Assembly (NCBI RefSeq): GCF_013488205.1
Contig: NZ_CP040908.1
Coordinates: 310,001 to 374,000 of the forward strand
Origin: Empedobacter falsenii
GTDB lineage: Bacteria > Bacteroidota > Bacteroidia > Flavobacteriales > Weeksellaceae
Reading direction: 5' to 3'
DNA length: 64,000 nt
Below, piece after piece: positions 61,989 through 64,000 of this stretch (positions are counted from its first letter, which is position 1; every line of letters starts with the position of its first letter). A program made the translations under genes and the position numbers. The notes beneath the pieces were generated by a model that saw only the letters and a program-made list of their open reading frames with translations, ran no database searches and was not told where the DNA came from.

Positions 61989-62938
61989 TTAATGTACTGA
62001 TAACATCTTTTGGTTCTAATACAAGTATTGGCGTTGCAAAATGTCTGAAAGATGATGGATGTTTTATAATAGGAACTGATAGTAACCCTTTTTATGAATG
62101 CAACGGTTTCAAGTTTGCGAATATTATAGAGCAATTACCTTATTATAATAATCCTTTGTATGAGGAAAAATTATTAAGAATAGTAAAAGATCATAATATA
62201 AATTGTATAATACCAATTCATGATAAAGAGATAGAAGTTATTTCGAAAATGAAAGACGAGGGAAGATTAGAAAATGTAAATGTTTCAGTCAACCAGTTTT
62301 CTATTGTAAAATTATGTAATGATAAGGCTCAAATAAATGAGTTATTAAAAGAAATTATTCATGTGCCTAAAGTTTATACTGAACTTTCTGAAGATATAAA
62401 TTTTCCTATTATCATTAAAGATAACGATGGTGTTAGTAGTAAAGACATTAAAGTAATCTTAAATAAAGATGATTTCAAAGAAAAAGATTTTACAAATAAA
62501 ATTATTCAGGAATATATTAACGGAGAAGAATATACTGTAGATTGTTTTTCGAGTTATTGTGATGATAATCTTTTTTATTACGCTGTAAGAAAAAGGGTTG
62601 AAACTAAATCAGGAATGAGTGTCAAGAGCGTCATTGTAGAGAATTTTACGATTGGAGAATGTTGCAAAAAAATTCACGAAATACTAGGTTATAAAGGTGT
62701 TTCTAATATACAATTTATAGTAAAAAATGACATTCCATATTTTATTGAAATTAATCCTCGATTTGCAGGAGGAGGAATTTTAACCTATAAATCAGGGTAT
62801 AACTTTCCATTGATGACGATTAATGAACTTTGTAATAATAAGATCGATTCTGAGGCTAAATTACAAATTGGGAATAAAATGGTAAGATATTATGAAGAAA
62901 CCTTTTTTAATGAATCCAACGATTGTATTAGACTTTGA
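61985..62938 (+). CDS. ATP-grasp domain protein
   Basis: 317 residues. The N-terminal Rossmann-like part (INVLITSFGSNTSIGVAKCL) resembles biotin-carboxylase/CarB-type ATP-grasp enzymes. The central motif FPIIIKDNDGVSSKD is the nucleotide-binding strand-loop, and FIEINPRFAGGG holds the Mg-binding Glu/Asn residues. It would form an acyl-phosphate intermediate and join it to an amine or other nucleophile. In a glycan locus this suggests addition of an amino acid or acyl group to a sugar. The 3' end overlaps the HAD gene, so the two are coupled. Confidence 0.85.
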   Translation: MINVLITSFGSNTSIGVAKCLKDDGCFIIGTDSNPFYECNGFKFANIIEQLPYYNNPLYEEKLLRIVKDHNINCIIPIHDKEIEVISKMKDEGRLENVNVSVNQFSIVKLCNDKAQINELLKEIIHVPKVYTELSEDINFPIIIKDNDGVSSKDIKVILNKDDFKEKDFTNKIIQEYINGEEYTVDCFSSYCDDNLFYYAVRKRVETKSGMSVKSVIVENFTIGECCKKIHEILGYKGVSNIQFIVKNDIPYFIEINPRFAGGGILTYKSGYNFPLMTINELCNNKIDSEAKLQIGNKMVRYYEETFFNESNDCIRL

Positions 62939-63527
62939 TGATACTTTAATTGATACAAAGCAGAGACAGTATCAGGTAATTAAAACATTTTTCAATTCCT
63001 ACCAAATAGAGATAAGTGATTTTGAGAATTATCTAAAATATCGAATATTAAACAAAGCAAGTAATACAGATTTTGCTAGTCAATATTTGAATAATGAAAT
63101 ACAATTAGAAGATTACAAAAACTATTTCAAAACCAGAATAGAATCTGATGATTTCTTAAAATATGACCAACTAATTGTTGAGGTAGAATTATTAAAAAAG
63201 ATTTCTTTAAACTATAAATTAGTACTACTATCATTAAGAACACATTATAATCAAGGAGAAAAGCAGCTTAGTCAATTAGGACTAAAAGAATATTTTTCGG
63301 AAATTTATTTTTTAAAACATCATGAAATAAATCCTAAAACGGATATTTTAATTAACTTAAAACAAAAGTTTTATCCTGTTACCTTTATTGGTGATACTAT
63401 TAGTGATTATGAAGCTGCAAATAAAAGTGAAGTAGATTTTTACGGAGTTAATACAGGATTATTTTCTCTGTCTAATAATATAAATACTTTTGAAGATATT
63501 AATCAATACTTAATAACTAAACTATAA
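62892..63527 (+). CDS. HAD family hydrolase
   Basis: 211 residues. Motif I is VLDFDDTLID, with the nucleophile and general-acid Asp, and a later FIGDTISDYEAAN block fits the GDxxxD metal motif. A helical cap of ~70 residues (KTFFNSYQIEISDFENYLKY) lies between. The start is uncertain: ATG 62892 gives MKKPFLMNPT and ATG 62910 gives MNPTIVLDF; the second puts motif I at the usual distance from the N-terminus. Either start overlaps the upstream ATP-grasp gene (47 or 29 bases). Its substrate is unknown, possibly a sugar phosphate in glycan biosynthesis. Confidence 0.82.
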   Translation: MKKPFLMNPTIVLDFDDTLIDTKQRQYQVIKTFFNSYQIEISDFENYLKYRILNKASNTDFASQYLNNEIQLEDYKNYFKTRIESDDFLKYDQLIVEVELLKKISLNYKLVLLSLRTHYNQGEKQLSQLGLKEYFSEIYFLKHHEINPKTDILINLKQKFYPVTFIGDTISDYEAANKSEVDFYGVNTGLFSLSNNINTFEDINQYLITKL

Positions 63528-63534
63528 AATACGG

Positions 63535-64000
63535 ATGACAAAATTTAGCCAAGAAAAATTAGAAAATGTTGCAGAAAACAGCCTTTATACAACGTTTACG
63601 AATAAAATGACAATAGAATATTCTTTTGAAGTTTTCAAAAGATTTTTAAAAAAAGGAAGTATTTTGGAGTTGGGGCCAGCTGAAGGTCTAATGACAAACT
63701 TTCTTAAAGATTTAGATCAAAACTTAACAGTAATAGAAGGTTCTAAAATTTTTGCAAATCAATTAAAAGATAAGTACCCAAGTATTCATGTAATTAATAG
63801 CTTATTCGAAGAAGCTGAACCTAATCAGAAGTTTGATAATATTGTATTGGGACATGTATTAGAGCATGTTGAGGATCCTCATATTTTACTTAATCATATA
63901 AAACCATGGTTAAAAGAAGATGGCGTTATATTATGTGCTGTTCCTAACGCACGATCATTACATAGACAAGCAGCTGTTGAAATTGGTTTTATTAGTAGTA
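63535..64000 (+). CDS. Class I SAM-dependent methyltransferase (5' part)
   Basis: The frame opens with ATG 63535 and is still open at the window end (155 codons seen). SAM-binding motif I is ILELGPAEGLMTNFL (~43-57), followed by VIEGS (motif II region) and a GHVLEHVEDP strand (post-motif I), the usual layout of sugar or small-molecule methyltransferases. It follows the HAD gene by seven bases, so it is in the polysaccharide operon and may methylate a sugar or the chain end recognised by Wzt. Translation is continuous, with no stop inside the visible part. Confidence 0.85.
   Translation, partial: MTKFSQEKLENVAENSLYTTFTNKMTIEYSFEVFKRFLKKGSILELGPAEGLMTNFLKDLDQNLTVIEGSKIFANQLKDKYPSIHVINSLFEEAEPNQKFDNIVLGHVLEHVEDPHILLNHIKPWLKEDGVILCAVPNARSLHRQAAVEIGFISS

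Noticed and set aside
1-64000. CRISPR array, prophage, insertion sequence or replication origin
   Set aside because: No regularly spaced repeats, no phage or transposase genes, and no DnaA-box cluster were seen on reading the window.

Overview
The window is a low-GC chromosomal segment from a Flavobacteriia-type member of the Bacteroidota. Four things support this. There are type IX secretion (T9SS) cargo proteins and a T9SS plug protein. GLPGLI-family proteins sit beside a TonB-type outer-membrane barrel. Ribosome-binding sites resembling Shine-Dalgarno are essentially absent. Promoters match the Bacteroidota -33/-7 consensus TTTG-N19-TAnnTTTG, with several exact hits. Gene content looks Weeksellaceae-like (Empedobacter/Chryseobacterium group), but the genus is a guess. 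No phage, insertion sequence, CRISPR or restriction system was seen.

Layout. 1-14.2 kb: the 3' end of an E1 2-oxoacid dehydrogenase, a T9SS-exported protein, the T9SS plug protein, an unusual DEAD/DEAH helicase with predicted membrane segments, DUF2200, a coupled lipoprotein/large secreted protein pair of unknown function, DUF1003, pruA and a cation diffusion facilitator. 14.2-17.8 kb: OmpW, acyl-CoA dehydrogenase, rpsU, a XerC-type recombinase and hpf. 17.9-31.3 kb: the conserved translation/transcription block tRNA-Thr, tRNA-Tyr, tRNA-Gly, tuf, tRNA-Trp, secE, nusG, rplK, rplA, rplJ, rplL, rpoB, rpoC and a DUF3467 gene, with strong hairpins after tuf, after rplL and at the rpoB/rpoC junction.

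31.5-46.7 kb: the E2 acyltransferase, an AraC-type TPR regulator overlapping a TPR-only membrane protein, another T9SS cargo, several small outer-membrane barrel proteins, an HtrA/Deg protease, dapF, mltG, a berberine-bridge-type flavoenzyme and a transglutaminase-like protein. 46.8-52.9 kb: a TonB-type barrel protein with three GLPGLI proteins and nicotinamidase. 53-56.9 kb: a minus-strand group with GT2, an LpxL-like acyltransferase, an RluA pseudouridine synthase, a four-helix-bundle gene flanked by direct repeats, and panB. 57.1 kb to the end: the start of a surface-polysaccharide locus with ugd, rfbB, a Wzm/Wzt ABC exporter, an FdtA-like cupin, ATP-grasp, HAD and a methyltransferase cut by the window edge.

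Most genes are housekeeping. The points that most deserve a second look are: (1) the four-helix-bundle cassette between the pseudouridine synthase and panB, bounded by a 17-bp near-perfect direct repeat and followed by an imperfect palindrome; (2) -7 promoter boxes lying inside or against terminator hairpins; (3) a predicted leaderless lipoprotein mRNA; (4) the membrane-associated helicase; and (5) the pairing of a TPR-AraC sensor with a TPR-only partner. I did not see a clearly new defence or mobile system.
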